Assembly: GCF_000730425.1 (NCBI RefSeq)
Contig: NZ_CP008896.1
Location: forward strand, 1,488,001-1,552,000
DNA: 64,000 nt
Direction: 5' to 3'
From: Pseudomonas fluorescens
GTDB taxonomy: Bacteria > Pseudomonadota > Gammaproteobacteria > Pseudomonadales > Pseudomonadaceae
The notes under the pieces were generated by a model. That model had not been told where the DNA came from and did not search any database. It was given only the letters and a program-made list of their open reading frames with translations. Position 1 is the stretch's first letter, and each line of letters opens with the position of its first letter. Shown one piece after another: positions 18,495-29,847 of the stretch. The translations under genes and the position numbers were made by a program.

Positions 18495-18663
18495 GGCGGA
18501 TCTTCCTTGTGATCAGGCAGCAGGTTTAACCTGCTCGGGTCGATACAGCCATCATGATCAACCCGGTAAATCTGTACCGATAAGCCTGCTCCCGCTTTGC
18601 GTTCGCCGGGTAAACCCGCTTTAATCGCCGCGCACTTTATCCCGCACACTTGAAGGAACCGTA

Positions 18664-19443
18664 ATGCGCCATCTGGAAGGCAGATCGACTGCGTTGATGT
18701 TGTTGGCCGCCCTGCTACTCGGCGGCTGTTCGCCCAAGGAGTATTCCGAAGCCACGCTGATCAATGGCGAACAGGGCCGGGCCGGCGCGCAGCTGGCCTA
18801 TGAACACGAGTTGAGCCTGGCAATGCCGCTGGCCCTGTTGGTGCCACGCATGCAGGCCACTCGCCAAGCCTGCGAGTCGGCGCAGTTCGGCGCCTGCAAC
18901 ATTCTGCGGATCGAAGAAAACAGCGACGGCGGCCTGATCGTATTGCGCATCGCCCCCAGCGGGGTCGAGCCGTTGGTGAGCATGGCGGCCGAGGGCGGCG
19001 AAATGGGCCAGCGCATCACCAGCGCCGAAGACCTGGCCGACGCGGTGGCCGATGTGCGCCGCCGCCAGGAGCGTTTGCAGGCCCATCAAAAACGCCTGGA
19101 TGAACTGGCCGCACGCAAGGACATCACCGTGGGTGACCTGATCACCCTGTCCAAGGAACAGGCCGCCATCGAAAACGAACTGCAGGAACTGGCGCAGGTC
19201 GCCGCCGGCCAGCAGCGCCGCCTGGACACCAACCGCGTGACCCTGAACTTCCGCCCATCCGACGGCGAACATCAGCAATCACGCTTTGCGCGGATGTTCG
19301 GCAACCTGGGCGACAATCTGGTCGACGGCACCGCCGATGCCCTGGAGCGTTCCAGCTACGTGCTGCCGTTCGTGATCCTCGCCTTCCCGGTGTTGTGGCT
19401 GTGGGTCTGGCTGTGGCGCAAACTGGTCAAGCGTCGCCCTTAG
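18664..19443 (+). CDS. DUF4349-like lipoprotein with coiled coil and C-terminal membrane segment
   Basis: 259 residues. Lipobox LLLGGC puts the lipidated residue at Cys22. A long charged helix (about 118-190, RRRQERLQAHQKRLDELAAR) predicts a coiled coil, and a single hydrophobic segment near the C terminus (VLPFVILAFPVLWLWVWLW) ends in Arg/Lys. DUF4349 proteins share this plan; their role is unknown, and a membrane-spanning scaffold is a guess. Its stop overlaps by four bases the stop of the convergent DUF1615 gene. Confidence 0.75.
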   Translation: MRHLEGRSTALMLLAALLLGGCSPKEYSEATLINGEQGRAGAQLAYEHELSLAMPLALLVPRMQATRQACESAQFGACNILRIEENSDGGLIVLRIAPSGVEPLVSMAAEGGEMGQRITSAEDLADAVADVRRRQERLQAHQKRLDELAARKDITVGDLITLSKEQAAIENELQELAQVAAGQQRRLDTNRVTLNFRPSDGEHQQSRFARMFGNLGDNLVDGTADALERSSYVLPFVILAFPVLWLWVWLWRKLVKRRP

Positions 19444-20525
19444 CGCTTCATGCAACGCTGGTAACGCTCATCCACGCGCTTGGCGAACCAGGCCGTGGTG
19501 AGGTTGCGGGTGATCTTCGGGCTCTTGAGCACAATGCCTGGCAGGATCGCCCGCGGCAATGGCTTGCCCTCGGCTTTCTCGGCCAAGGCAAAGACCCGCT
19601 GATACAGGGTGGTCTCTTCAAAATCCAGACGATCCCCCTGCTCCAACTGACTGCGGATACTTGGGTTGCGCATATCCAGTTTCTTGCCCAGTGAACGCAC
19701 CGCCAACTCCGTGGTGCCGGGCATGATCGAGCCGTAGCGGATCAAGTCGCCATCCAGCGCCAAACGGGTACCGGAAGCACGGCTGACCGCCGCCTGGAAC
19801 GCGGCGTTGCGGCTGGCATACCAACCGGCGTTAAAGTCAGCGAAGCGATACAGCGGCTGCTCGTAGCTCACCGGATAGCCGAGCAAATGGGCAATGCCGA
19901 AGTACATGCCACCACGGCGGGTAAAAACTTCCCGGCGAATGCTCCCATCCACGGTGTAGGGGTAATCCCGGGCCTGTTTCTCGGCGAAGGCAATGCTCAC
20001 CTGCATCGGGCCTGCGGTATGCACTGGGTTGAAGCTGCCAAACAAGGTGCGGCCCAACGGCACCGTGCCGATAAAGTCATCAAAGATCCCACTCAGGTCC
20101 TTCTCGGTACGCGCAGCGCTCAGGCGCTCGGCGTAGGACTTGCCCGTGGGCGAACGCAGTTGCAGTGCAGTGCGCACCAGCACAGCCGGCACGTGCACCT
20201 TGGCTGCACGCTTGAGGATCTCATCCTGGGCGATCTTGCCCATGTTCGGCACCGGCGGGTCGACCTGATAGGTGGACTCTTGCTCGGTCACCGCCAAGAC
20301 CGCACAGATATTCTCGGTGCTGGGGTAGAGCTTCTGGTTGTCGAACGCCGTGTAGATATCCTGGGCCCAGCCGGCGCGATCCGGCACCTTGGCCGGTATC
20401 AGTCGCACGATCTGCGCCTTGACCTCGGTTTCACTGCATTCGGGAAGTGGCTGGCTGCGTTGGGTCGAACAGCCGGCCAGCACCCATAAGGCGGCCAGGC
20501 AGAGAGTCAGCCGGGATGAAAGCAT
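19440..20525 (-). CDS. DUF1615 lipoprotein
   Basis: 361 residues, signal peptide with lipobox VLAGC (Cys19). The body contains an AVTEQESTYQVDP segment resembling the Glu-containing start of lysozyme-like folds, plus the conserved FGSFNPVHTAGPMQVSIAFAE stretch typical of DUF1615. A muramidase-like role is suggested by that resemblance only. Convergent with the DUF4349-like gene, with a REP pair behind its start. Confidence 0.78.
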   Translation of the reverse strand: MLSSRLTLCLAALWVLAGCSTQRSQPLPECSETEVKAQIVRLIPAKVPDRAGWAQDIYTAFDNQKLYPSTENICAVLAVTEQESTYQVDPPVPNMGKIAQDEILKRAAKVHVPAVLVRTALQLRSPTGKSYAERLSAARTEKDLSGIFDDFIGTVPLGRTLFGSFNPVHTAGPMQVSIAFAEKQARDYPYTVDGSIRREVFTRRGGMYFGIAHLLGYPVSYEQPLYRFADFNAGWYASRNAAFQAAVSRASGTRLALDGDLIRYGSIMPGTTELAVRSLGKKLDMRNPSIRSQLEQGDRLDFEETTLYQRVFALAEKAEGKPLPRAILPGIVLKSPKITRNLTTAWFAKRVDERYQRCMKR

Positions 20526-20585
20526 GCGGGGTGTCCTGTAAGCCGATGAAAGCGCCCACTATCGCACAAACCAACCCCCATTCCC

Positions 20586-20649
20586 TGTAGGAGCCGGCTT
20601 GCCGGCGATGACGTTCAAGTCCGCTATCGCCGGCAAGCCGGCTCCTACA
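20586..20649. repeat. REP pair (inverted)
   Basis: Near-perfect TGTAGGAGCCGGCTTGCCGG and reverse complement around a short spacer, between the DUF1615 gene start and the hemB stop. Confidence 0.88.
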
Positions 20650-20667
20650 GTACGTCATCCACCGGGA

Positions 20668-21642
<975 letters not shown>

Positions 21643-21761
21643 GAATGCTCCTGAAAAAAACAGGCGAAAGCCTAGGGGCGCAAGCTTATGCCCTACACCC
21701 CCATCAGAACAAACGCCGAGGAACAACAGTTTATTCCCCACACAGTAACAATTGCATTGAC

Positions 21762-22604
21762 CTACAGCCGTAGACTGCCTTCTATGCAAACCGTCGCGGC
21801 CCCACCGATCCAGATTTCATCACCCTGCTGCTGCACATGAATCCGCCCGGCGCGGCCCATGGCCGTGCCCTGGCTGACCACATATTGGCTGGGCGCCAGG
21901 CCTTCACCGAGCAGCCATTGCGCAACGCCGGCATTGAGGCTGCCGGTGGCCGGGTCCTCAGGGGCGCCGTCACCGGCAATAAAGGCGCGCACTTCAAACT
22001 GCGCATCGACGTCGTCGCGCACCGGGTCGCACGGGGCTATCACCCCCACCGCCAACCCTAGCAACTTTGAATAGTCCGGCTGCAAGTCCAACACTGCCTG
22101 CCGATCAGCCAGCATCACCGCCAACCAGCCGGCACCGTTGTCGACCCATTGGCTGCGCAGGATCGCCTCGGGCTCAAGGTTGAGCGCCAGGCCTACGCGC
22201 GCCAACAACTCGGCCTCCAACGGCCCTGAACGCAGCAAGGGGGGTGCGATAAACGCCAATTGGTGGCCCTGGCGGCGGATGCGCACCAGGCCGATCTCGC
22301 ATTCCTGGATGATCTCGCTGCCCCGTGGCACACCACCGGCTTGCAGCCACGCCTGGCAACTGCCCAGGGTCGGGTGGCCGGCGAAGGGCAACTCCTGCAC
22401 GGTGGTGAAAATCCGCACCCGATAATCAGCATGGGGGTCGCGGGGTTGCAACAGGAACGTGGTTTCGCTGAGGTTGGTCCACTTGGCGAAGTCGGCCATC
22501 TGCTGGTCGCTGAGGGTATCGGCGCCCAGCACCACGGCAAGTGGGTTGCCCTTGAGGGCCACGCTGCTGAACACGTCCAACTGCTTGAAATCGAAAGTCG
22601 CCAT
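21762..22604 (-). CDS. PhzF-family isomerase-like protein
   Basis: 280 residues. PhzF/DapF-fold features: [15 protein letters not shown] at the N terminus, LSETTFLL carrying the conserved Glu (about 47), [12 protein letters not shown], and [15 protein letters not shown]. PhzF catalyses an isomerisation in phenazine synthesis, but most pseudomonad homologues outside phz clusters have unknown substrates. Its ATG lies three bases after the GST stop, so the two are co-transcribed and possibly coupled. Confidence 0.87.
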   Translation of the reverse strand: MATFDFKQLDVFSSVALKGNPLAVVLGADTLSDQQMADFAKWTNLSETTFLLQPRDPHADYRVRIFTTVQELPFAGHPTLGSCQAWLQAGGVPRGSEIIQECEIGLVRIRRQGHQLAFIAPPLLRSGPLEAELLARVGLALNLEPEAILRSQWVDNGAGWLAVMLADRQAVLDLQPDYSKLLGLAVGVIAPCDPVRDDVDAQFEVRAFIAGDGAPEDPATGSLNAGVAQWLLGEGLAPSQYVVSQGTAMGRAGRIHVQQQGDEIWIGGAATVCIEGSLRL

Positions 22605-22607
22605 GAC

Positions 22608-23306
22608 TCAGCTCGGGATATTCAGGCCACGAATCACCGCCGGCCGGGCGACAAAGCCATCCAGGGCGCGCAGGACATTGGGGAAGTCGGTGATGCCCAC
22701 CAGATCGCCCGACTCATAGAAGCCAATCAGGTTGCGAATCCAGGGGAACGTCGCGATATCGGCAATGGTGTACTCGTCACCCATGATCCAACTACGGCCC
22801 AGCAGGCGTTTTTCCAGTACCTCCAGCAGGCGGCGGGCTTCAGCGGCGTAGCGGTCGCGGGGGCGCTTGTCTTCGTAGGCCTTGCCAGCAAACTTGTTGA
22901 AGAAACCGACCTGGCCAAACATCGGCCCGATCCCGGCCATCTGGAACATCAACCATTGCAGGGTTTCATAGCGTGCAGCAGGTGCCTTGGGCAGCAGTTG
23001 GCCGGTCTTCTCGGCCAGGTAAATCAGGATCGCCCCCGACTCGAACAGTGCCAGTGGTTCACCGCCCGGGCCGTTGGGGTCGATGATCGCCGGGATCTTG
23101 TTGTTGGGGTTGAGCGACAGGAACTCCGGTGAGAGCTGATCCTGGGTGTCGAAGCTGACTTTGTGCGCCTCATACGCCAGGCCCAGCTCTTCGAGCATGA
23201 TCGACACCTTGACGCCATTGGGCGTGGGCAGCGAGTACAACTGCAGGCGCTCGGGATGCTGGGCAGGCCATTTGGCTGTGATCGGGAAAGCGGCGAGTGA
23301 AGTCAT
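22608..23306 (-). CDS. Glutathione S-transferase family protein (YfcG/YghU-like)
   Basis: 232 residues from ATG 23306 (MTSLAAFPITAKWP); an upstream in-frame start at 23372 is not supported. Thioredoxin-like domain with LYSLPTPNGVKVSIMLEELGL (Thr-Pro-Asn in the active-site turn, as in disulfide-bond oxidoreductases of this nu-class), NKIPAI and ESGAILIYLAEK. The helical domain follows from about residue 105. Relatives show glutathione-dependent disulfide reductase rather than conjugating activity. First gene of a pair with the PhzF-like gene. Confidence 0.87.
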   Translation of the reverse strand: MTSLAAFPITAKWPAQHPERLQLYSLPTPNGVKVSIMLEELGLAYEAHKVSFDTQDQLSPEFLSLNPNNKIPAIIDPNGPGGEPLALFESGAILIYLAEKTGQLLPKAPAARYETLQWLMFQMAGIGPMFGQVGFFNKFAGKAYEDKRPRDRYAAEARRLLEVLEKRLLGRSWIMGDEYTIADIATFPWIRNLIGFYESGDLVGITDFPNVLRALDGFVARPAVIRGLNIPS

Positions 23307-23561
23307 CGATATACCCCAAGGGAGGAAAACCCCATCATAGTCATCTGGCTGCAAACCTGCACCGGTCTTCAATTCGCAACATCTGCCGGCTAGTCTCTTG
23401 CCGCAAGCGAACCAAAACGCGCTGGCGCACTCTTAGGTGCGCTTGAACGGTTGAATGGAAGCGTACCGCCCTATCTGTCACGGAAAACCGCACGATGCTT
23501 GGAGCGTCGCTGTGGCTGGGCCCTGCAGCCTTGATCCGACGCACTGAAGACTCCAGTCCCA

Positions 23562-24263
23562 ATGAAAATCAAGCCTCTGTGCCTTGGCAAACGTTTCAAG
23601 CGATATGCTTACTTTCTGGTGCCCACGCTGTTCTTCGGCGGCGCCTGGATGCTGGCCTTCGAGGCCCGCGAAAGCAGTGCCGAGCCAAAGAACGGCGTAC
23701 AAACCCTGGTTTTCCTGCGCCATGGCGAGAAACCCGCTGGCGGCCTGGGCCAGCTCAATTGCCAGGGCCTCAACCGCGCCATGAACCTGGCCACCGTGCT
23801 GCCGGAAAAATTCGGCGCCGCCGATTTCGTGTTCGCAGCCAACCCGACGCGCAATGTCGAGGAAGGCGAGTTCGACAACTCCTACAGCTACATTCGTCCG
23901 TTGATGACCATCAGCCCCAGCGCGATCAAACTCGGGCTGCCGGTGAACATCAAGTTCTCAGCCAACGACACCAGTGACCTGGCTGACGAGTTCATGGAGG
24001 ACAAGTACCACAACTCCACTATCTACACGGCCTGGTCCCACGGCTATCTGCCGGAGTTGATCAATAAGGTGGCCAGCGAGGCGATCGGCGAGAAGTACAC
24101 CGTCACCGACGACTGGTCCGGTGGCGACTTCGACACCCTGTACGTGTTGACCCTGACCTGGCGGGACGGCAAGGCCAGCCTGCTCAGCCGCAACGACAAG
24201 CAAGGGCTGGATCACGGCTTGCATACCTGCCCGGACGCGACACACGTAAACGTCGACACCTGA
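23562..24263 (+). CDS. Membrane-anchored histidine phosphatase family protein
   Basis: 233 residues. A basic N terminus and one hydrophobic stretch (about 16-34) anchor or export it. The phosphoglycerate-mutase/acid-phosphatase signature is FLRHGEKP (Arg53, His54) and a second His is in TAWSHGYLPELI (about 159). The domain is short and the C-terminal half diverges. Substrate unknown. It stands alone between the GST gene and the permease gene. Confidence 0.8.
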   Translation: MKIKPLCLGKRFKRYAYFLVPTLFFGGAWMLAFEARESSAEPKNGVQTLVFLRHGEKPAGGLGQLNCQGLNRAMNLATVLPEKFGAADFVFAANPTRNVEEGEFDNSYSYIRPLMTISPSAIKLGLPVNIKFSANDTSDLADEFMEDKYHNSTIYTAWSHGYLPELINKVASEAIGEKYTVTDDWSGGDFDTLYVLTLTWRDGKASLLSRNDKQGLDHGLHTCPDATHVNVDT

Positions 24264-24322
24264 CCTGCCAGCGATAGCGTCCTGCCTGACATACCGCTAT
24301 CGCCGGCAAGCCGGCTGCTACA
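24264..24322. repeat. Degenerate REP pair
   Basis: CTGCCAGCGATAGCG and CGCTATCGCCGGCAAGCCGGC arms; the left copy has lost its first half. Confidence 0.6.
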
Positions 24323-24376
24323 GGGGTCATGAGCGCGTATGATGCGGCGCTATCGACTTATCTGCGGATCCTGACC

Positions 24377-25432
24377 ATGTCTAACCTCACCTCTGCCAGC
24401 CCTGCACGCGGCTGGTCTTTCTGGTGGAAACCGGCGCTGTTCCTGTTAGTGGCCTGCGTCGGGCTGTATTACGTGAAATGGTCGCCCTACTATTTCAAGG
24501 CCTTTGTCGCGGCAGACAGCCACAGCCTCGGCAACTCGATTCTCAATGACCAGCAAGGCTCACCCTGGGCGGCGGCCCTGGCCTATGCCCAAGTGTATTT
24601 CCTGGCGATCTGGAAAGCCGCCGTGCTGGCGGTGATTCTCGGTTCGTTGCTGCAGGTGTTGATTCCACGGGACTGGCTGTTACGCCTGTTCGGCCGCGCC
24701 GGGCTTGGCTCCACAGTACGCGGCGGGCTGTTCGCCCTGCCGGGCATGATGTGCAGTTGCTGCGCTGCCCCCGTGGCGGCCGGCATGCGTCGCCAGCAAG
24801 TGTCGGTGGGCGCCGCCCTGGCGTTCTGGATGGCCAACCCGGTGCTCAACCCGGCGACGCTGGTGTTCATGGGCTTTGTCCTGGGCTGGGATTTTGCTGC
24901 GCTGCGGCTGGTGGCCGGGATCGTGTTGGTGATCGGTGTGGCACTGATCGCCCAGCGTATCGCCCGCCCAGAGCAGGTGCCTGAAATGGCGCTGGAGGCC
25001 GTGGCCGAGGTCAGCCACATCGACAGCCAACCGTTCCTCAGCCGCTGGTTGCGCACCCTGTGGCAGTTGTTCCGGGGCACCATCCCGGTGTACATCCTGG
25101 CGGTGCTGCTGCTGGGCGCAGCGCGGGTGTGGCTGTTCCCCCACGTGGACGGGGCGATGGCCGACAGTCTGTTGTGGCTGGTGCCGCTGGCGATTGTCGG
25201 CACCCTGTTTGTGATTCCGACCGCGGCGGAAATCCCGATTGTGCAAACCATGATGGCCCTGGGGCTGGGCACCGGGCCCGCCATGGCGCTGTTGATGACG
25301 CTGCCGAGCGTGAGCCTGCCGTCGCTGTTGATGCTGCGCAAGGACTTCGACACACGGGTGCTGGTGACGGTGGCCGGGCTGACCATGCTGATGGGTGTGG
25401 TGTGTGGAGGGGTGGCGATGCTCATCCTGTAG
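24377..25432 (+). CDS. Permease of the YraQ/ArsP (DUF318) family
   Basis: 351 residues from ATG 24377; an ATG at 24329 would read out of the REP element. About eight to ten hydrophobic segments in two halves. The conserved MMCSCCAAPVAAGMRR cysteine motif and FWMANPVLNPATLVFMGF are characteristic, as is PTAAEIPIVQTMMALG in the second half. Family members include ArsP, which exports trivalent organoarsenicals, and uncharacterised permeases. No metalloid gene is nearby, so the substrate is open. Confidence 0.85.
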   Translation: MSNLTSASPARGWSFWWKPALFLLVACVGLYYVKWSPYYFKAFVAADSHSLGNSILNDQQGSPWAAALAYAQVYFLAIWKAAVLAVILGSLLQVLIPRDWLLRLFGRAGLGSTVRGGLFALPGMMCSCCAAPVAAGMRRQQVSVGAALAFWMANPVLNPATLVFMGFVLGWDFAALRLVAGIVLVIGVALIAQRIARPEQVPEMALEAVAEVSHIDSQPFLSRWLRTLWQLFRGTIPVYILAVLLLGAARVWLFPHVDGAMADSLLWLVPLAIVGTLFVIPTAAEIPIVQTMMALGLGTGPAMALLMTLPSVSLPSLLMLRKDFDTRVLVTVAGLTMLMGVVCGGVAMLIL

Positions 25433-25453
25433 GGATCGGTTGGCTATCAGCCC

Positions 25454-25530
25454 CCATCGCAGGCAAGCCAGCGCCCACATTTTGAATGTGTTCACACTCC
25501 AACGTGTGGGAGCTGGCTTGCCTGCGATGG
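25454..25530. repeat. REP pair (inverted, tail-to-tail)
   Basis: CCATCGCAGGCAAGCCAGC and the opposed GCTGGCTTGCCTGCGATGG flank a small central palindrome, between the convergent permease and selU genes. Confidence 0.8.
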
Positions 25531-25548
25531 GGCCGAAAATTCAGCCGT

Positions 25549-26649
25549 TCACCCGCGCCGAACACTGCGATCGCGCAAATACTCCAACACCGCCCCCTGC
25601 TCCCCGGCAAACTCGATCCGGGCGCCCTTTTTCTCACGCTGGAACGCGTACATCGGGTCGTAGTATTCACGCAACCCGACAATCCACCCGCGATGCAAAT
25701 CCACGCTCCCCGAACGAGCCTGCTCGGCCAGGGAGTCCTGCATCAGCCCGTGCAAGCGCTGGTAGCGCTCCCCACCCAGGCGCTTGTGGATATTGGCCAG
25801 GCTCTGTACCAGGCGCTCGGCAAACAGGGTGAATCCCGCTTCGCCAAACTCGGCATCGAACTGCGCGCAGAGGTCGATGACATACTCGCGCAGGACCCGT
25901 TCGACACGGTTTTCCAGGCTCTCTTCCAGCCATACCATCGGGTACACCTGCATGCCTCGGTGCAGGTTAAGCGGCAAGGCGCAGCTACCGATCATGCGGC
26001 TTTCGTCCTCAAGCACAAATTGCTCGATACCCCGCGCGCGCTTTTTCAGCACATCCACCGCCAGGCGGTTCTCAAAGTCGATGTTCGACGGCTGGCCCGT
26101 GGCGCGCTTGCCAAAGCTGGAGCCCCGGTGATTGGCATGGCCTTCCAGGTCCAGGCCATTGTGCAACTGATGGAGCATCTGGGTCTTACCACTGCCGGTC
26201 AGGCCACCCAGCAGGACAAAGTCGCACTGCTCGACAGCCTGGTCCACGGTCTCCAGCAAGAATGTACGCATGGCCTTGTAGCCACCGCCGACCCGGGGAT
26301 AGTCGATACCCGATTCGTCCTTGAGCACCTTCTGCACCAAGTGCGAGCGCAAGCCGCCACGGAAGCAATAGAGGTAGCCGTCAGGGTTGGCCTGGGCAAA
26401 CGCCGTCCAACGCGCCAACCGCTCCTGCAACGTCACCCCACTGACCAACTGATGCCCCAGCACGATCGCCGCCTGTTGCCCCTGCTGCTTGTAGCAAGTG
26501 CCCACCCGCTGGCGTTCGTCGTCGTTCATCAATGGCAGGTTGACCACGCCGGGGAACGCGCCCTTGACGAATTCGACCGGCGCGCGGGTATCCATCATCG
26601 GCCGGTCATTGAGAAAAATATCGCGGTAATCGGTGATGTCGATAGGCAT
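25549..26649 (-). CDS. selU: tRNA 2-selenouridine synthase
   Basis: 366 residues from ATG 26649 ([12 protein letters not shown]). An N-terminal rhodanese domain carries Cys95 in [11 protein letters not shown], the residue that handles selenium in this family; a P-loop GGLTGSGKT follows at about 148-156 for geranyl diphosphate/tRNA chemistry. The enzyme converts 2-thiouridine at the wobble position of some tRNAs to 2-selenouridine. Its ATG overlaps the selD stop as TGATG, so translation is coupled to the gene making its selenophosphate donor. Confidence 0.95.
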   Translation of the reverse strand: MPIDITDYRDIFLNDRPMMDTRAPVEFVKGAFPGVVNLPLMNDDERQRVGTCYKQQGQQAAIVLGHQLVSGVTLQERLARWTAFAQANPDGYLYCFRGGLRSHLVQKVLKDESGIDYPRVGGGYKAMRTFLLETVDQAVEQCDFVLLGGLTGSGKTQMLHQLHNGLDLEGHANHRGSSFGKRATGQPSNIDFENRLAVDVLKKRARGIEQFVLEDESRMIGSCALPLNLHRGMQVYPMVWLEESLENRVERVLREYVIDLCAQFDAEFGEAGFTLFAERLVQSLANIHKRLGGERYQRLHGLMQDSLAEQARSGSVDLHRGWIVGLREYYDPMYAFQREKKGARIEFAGEQGAVLEYLRDRSVRRG

Positions 26650-27683
26650 CAAGACACCTCTACCGCGTGACTCTGTCGCTCAACCAACTGACCAATCGGC
26701 GCCAGGTTCAAGCCCAGTTCGGCAGCTGCCGCAAGAAACTCGGCTTCGCCTTGCGGCGTGACCGCCACCAGCAACCCGCCACTGGTTTGCGGGTCGCACA
26801 GCACGCGCTTGTGCAATTCATTGATGCGGCCCAACTGGCCGGAGTAGCTGTCGAAATTGCGCAACGTGCCGCCGGGCACACAGCCCTGGTCCAGGTAGTA
26901 CTCGACTCCCGGCAGGCGTGGGACTTTTTCGTATTCGATAAGGGCTGTCAACCCACTGCCGTCGGCCATTTCCACCAGGTGCCCGAGCAGGCCGAAACCG
27001 GTCACGTCGGTCATGGCGGTCACGCCAGCCAGCTTGCCAAAGCGGCTGCCGGGCTTGTTGAGGGTACACATCCAGTCCCGCGCCAGGCCGACATCGGCCT
27101 CACGCAGCTTGCCCTTCTTCTCGGCGGTAGTGAGGATGCCGATACCCAGGGGTTTGGTCAGGTACAAGCGACAACCCGCGGTGGCGGTGTCATTGCGCTT
27201 CATATGGCGCTTGTGCACCAGCCCGGTGACGGCCAGGCCGAAGATGGGCTCCGGGGCGTCAATGGAGTGGCCACCCGCCAGGGGAATGCCGGCCTCGTCG
27301 CATACCGAGCGCCCACCGCGGATCACTTCCCGGGCGATCTGCGGCGCCAGCACATTGACCGGCCAGCCGAGAATAGCGATGGCCATCAACGGATCACCGC
27401 CCATGGCGTAGATATCACTGATGGCGTTGGTGGCAGCAATGCGCCCGAAATCAAAGGGGTCGTCGACGATAGGCATGAAAAAATCAGTGGTGGAGACCAC
27501 GCCGCGCTCGTCGTCGATCGCATAAACCGCTGCGTCGTCGCGTGAAGCATTGCCTACCCAAAGCTTGGGGTCGAGATTCTGCGCGCCGCTGCCGGCGAGG
27601 ATCACTTCCAGCACCTGTGGCGAAATCTTGCAGCCGCAACCGGCACCGTGGCTGTACTGGGTCAGGCGAATCGGCTCGTTCAT
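26649..27683 (-). CDS. selD: Selenide, water dikinase (selenophosphate synthase)
   Basis: 344 residues from ATG 27683 ([19 protein letters not shown]); in-frame codons further upstream lack support. Catalytic Cys16 and Lys19 sit in the GAGCGCK motif, with cysteine rather than selenocysteine at the key position. AIR-synthase-like ATP-binding fold follows ([27 protein letters not shown]). It makes selenophosphate from selenide and ATP and is followed directly by selU, which uses it. No selA or selB is in the window. Confidence 0.96.
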   Translation of the reverse strand: MNEPIRLTQYSHGAGCGCKISPQVLEVILAGSGAQNLDPKLWVGNASRDDAAVYAIDDERGVVSTTDFFMPIVDDPFDFGRIAATNAISDIYAMGGDPLMAIAILGWPVNVLAPQIAREVIRGGRSVCDEAGIPLAGGHSIDAPEPIFGLAVTGLVHKRHMKRNDTATAGCRLYLTKPLGIGILTTAEKKGKLREADVGLARDWMCTLNKPGSRFGKLAGVTAMTDVTGFGLLGHLVEMADGSGLTALIEYEKVPRLPGVEYYLDQGCVPGGTLRNFDSYSGQLGRINELHKRVLCDPQTSGGLLVAVTPQGEAEFLAAAAELGLNLAPIGQLVERQSHAVEVS

Positions 27684-27727
27684 GGTGGACCTCAAGCTAT
27701 CAAGTGCGGGGATTCTAACAGACAGCA

Positions 27728-27765
27728 AAAGGCCGGCTGGGCTCTTGTGAGCGCAGCCGGCCTTT
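27728..27765 (-). terminator. Strong hairpin terminator after the TerC gene
   Basis: A 17-base stem with two mismatched positions, AAAGGCCGGCTG...CAGCCGGCCTTT, with a TTGT loop. Read on the minus strand it is followed by TTTTGC. It separates the TerC transcript from selD. Confidence 0.8.
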
Positions 27766-27777
27766 GGGGTTCAGCAG

Positions 27778-28527
27778 TTACTGGCGGGCAGCGAGCAAAC
27801 GCTTGTGGCGATTGCGCCGCGCGATGTTCAGGCACTCGATAGCCGCCGAGAAGGCCATGGCCGCGTACACGTAGCCTTTAGGCACATGGGCACCGAAGCC
27901 TTCGGCGATCAAGGTCATGCCGATCATGATCAAGAAGCCCAGGGCCAGCATCACCACGGTCGGGTTGTCGTTGATGAACTTGGCCAGGGGTTCAGCCGCC
28001 ACCAGCATCACGATCACCGAGGTCACCACGGCAATGATCATGATTGGCAAGTGCTCGGTCATGCCTACGGCGGTGATGATGCTGTCGATGGAGAACACCA
28101 GGTCGAGCAGCAGGATCTGCCCGATAGCCGCGGCAAAACCGATGGCCACTGTATTGCCGACGCTTGCCTTCTCTTCGGGCTCCGGGTCCATGCTGTGGTG
28201 GATCTCGGTCGTCGCCTTCCACACCAGGAACAGGCCACCGGCGATCAGGATCATGTCCTTCCACGAAAACGCCTGGCCGAACACCTCGAACACCGGGGCC
28301 GTCAGTTGCACGATAAACGCGATGGTGCTCAACAGGCCCAGACGCAGAATCAACGCCATGCTGATGCCAATGCGCCGCGCCTTGGCCCGGTGCTTCTCCG
28401 GCAGTTTATTGGTGAGGATCGAGATGAAGATCAGGTTGTCGATCCCCAGCACGATTTCCATGACGATCAGGGTCGCCAGGGCCACCCAGGCGGTGGGGCT
28501 GGCGGCCAGTTGTAAAAGGTAATCCAT
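27778..28527 (-). CDS. TerC-family integral membrane protein
   Basis: 249 residues with about seven hydrophobic segments. The family motifs are [20 protein letters not shown] near residues 25-45 and [17 protein letters not shown] near 140, both with the conserved acidic residue inside a membrane helix. TerC proteins are linked to tellurite resistance and to manganese export during protein secretion. This short form (about 250 residues) is the YoaE/YgdQ-like type without CBS domains. Expressed separately, closed by a strong terminator. Confidence 0.9.
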   Translation of the reverse strand: MDYLLQLAASPTAWVALATLIVMEIVLGIDNLIFISILTNKLPEKHRAKARRIGISMALILRLGLLSTIAFIVQLTAPVFEVFGQAFSWKDMILIAGGLFLVWKATTEIHHSMDPEPEEKASVGNTVAIGFAAAIGQILLLDLVFSIDSIITAVGMTEHLPIMIIAVVTSVIVMLVAAEPLAKFINDNPTVVMLALGFLIMIGMTLIAEGFGAHVPKGYVYAAMAFSAAIECLNIARRNRHKRLLAARQ

Positions 28528-28555
28528 AGGTCAGTCCTGACGTTGTGCTGGGAGG

Positions 28556-28807
28556 TTAGGTTTCTTTGGTGTCCGATTCAGACTCTTTAGTTTCCTGATC
28601 GTCCTTTTTTTCTGGACTGATCAGGCCTTGGGTCGCTTCACTCAGTGCTTGCTCGGCGGCCTTATGGGTGTCATCGATCGCTTGCTTGGCCGATTCGCTG
28701 GCTTTGCCCAGGACCTGCTGCGCGCTTTTCTCGACCTGATCGCAGCCGCTGATCATCACCAATGAAAGCGCAAGCAGCGAAGCCGCGCCGAGAGATTTGA
28801 GCTTCAT
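28556..28807 (-). CDS. Small lipoprotein
   Basis: 83 residues from ATG 28807. Signal peptide with VMISGC (Cys22 lipidated). The mature part is a charged amphipathic helix (EKSAQQVLGKASESAKQAIDDTHKAAEQAL) followed by an acidic tail rich in Lys, Glu, Asp and Thr. It resembles small periplasmic helix-forming lipoproteins of Pseudomonas with unknown roles. Confidence 0.72.
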   Translation of the reverse strand: MKLKSLGAASLLALSLVMISGCDQVEKSAQQVLGKASESAKQAIDDTHKAAEQALSEATQGLISPEKKDDQETKESESDTKET

Positions 28808-28941
28808 GATGTATTCCTCGTTAGAACCATTGGGTCCAAGTAGTGGCCCCGCGATAGCGACGCATTCTATGCAGGTGAACACTTCAGTAAAATTCGTATT
28901 TTTCTCGCGTATACTTCGGTTTTTACGAACTAAAAGCCACC

Positions 28942-29847
28942 ATGCTCAATTATCGACAACTGCATTACTTCTGGGTGGTGGCCAAGACCGGCAGCATCGT
29001 GCGCGCCTGTGAGCAACTGAACCTCACGCCGCAGACGATCAGCGGGCAAATCAGCCTGTTGGAGCAGACGTTTGGTATCGCACTGTTTCAACGGGTAGGC
29101 CGCCAACTGGAGCTGACCGAGGCCGGGCGCCAGGCCCTGCCCTACGCCGAACAGATGTTCCAGACCGGCAATGAACTGGAAGCGATGTTGCGCGCCCAGC
29201 CCAATGAACAGCAAATCGTGTTTCGCGTGGGTGTCGCGGATGTCGTGCCCAAGTCCATCGTCTATCGCCTGATCGCGCCGACCATGGAGTTGAGCGAGCC
29301 GCTGCGCATTACCTGTCGCGAAGACAAACTCGAACGGTTGTTGGCCGACCTGGCGATCCAGCGTCTGGACCTGGTGATTTCCGACAGCCCCATGCCCAGC
29401 CATCTGGACATCAAGGGCTACAGCCAGAAACTGGGAGAGTGTGGCATCAGTTTCTTTGCCACCCAGGCCTTAGCGGACCTGCACGGCGGTGATTTCCCAC
29501 AGTGCCTGCACGGTGCGCCGCTGTTGATTCCCGGTGCGGAAACCGTAGTGCGCAGCCGTTTGCAACGCTGGTTCGCCGAGCAGCAGATCCAGCCGAAGAT
29601 CATCGGCGAGTTCGACGACAGCGCCTTGATGCAGGCATTTGGCCAATCCGGCAGCGGAATTTTCATTGCCCCCAGCGTGATTGCCGAGGAAGTGGTGCGC
29701 CAATACGGCGTAGCGCTGATTGGCCAGACGGATGCAGTCACCGAGTCGTTCTATGCCATCTCGGTGGAGCGCAAGGTCAAGCACCCCGGCATCGTTGCCA
29801 TTACCGAAGGTGCCCGACGCGAACTGTTTACCGCGCTGCCGGCCTAG
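28942..29847 (+). CDS. LysR-family activator, NhaR-like
   Basis: 301 residues. MLNYRQLHYFWVVAKTGSIVRACEQLNLTP is the characteristic N terminus of NhaR, the Na+-responsive activator of nhaA in E. coli; the helix-turn-helix is at about 18-40. The effector domain follows from about 90. Here the neighbours are a small lipoprotein gene upstream (divergent) and an MFS gene downstream (convergent, four-base overlap), not nhaA, so sodium sensing is not supported by context. TTCGTA (28893-28898) and TACGAA (28924-28929) flank its promoter region. Confidence 0.82.
   Translation: MLNYRQLHYFWVVAKTGSIVRACEQLNLTPQTISGQISLLEQTFGIALFQRVGRQLELTEAGRQALPYAEQMFQTGNELEAMLRAQPNEQQIVFRVGVADVVPKSIVYRLIAPTMELSEPLRITCREDKLERLLADLAIQRLDLVISDSPMPSHLDIKGYSQKLGECGISFFATQALADLHGGDFPQCLHGAPLLIPGAETVVRSRLQRWFAEQQIQPKIIGEFDDSALMQAFGQSGSGIFIAPSVIAEEVVRQYGVALIGQTDAVTESFYAISVERKVKHPGIVAITEGARRELFTALPA

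Noticed and set aside
24329..24376. Upstream start for the YraQ/ArsP-like permease
   Set aside because: The extra 16 codons derive from sequence next to a REP copy and lack a ribosome site; ATG 24377 fits the membrane topology better.
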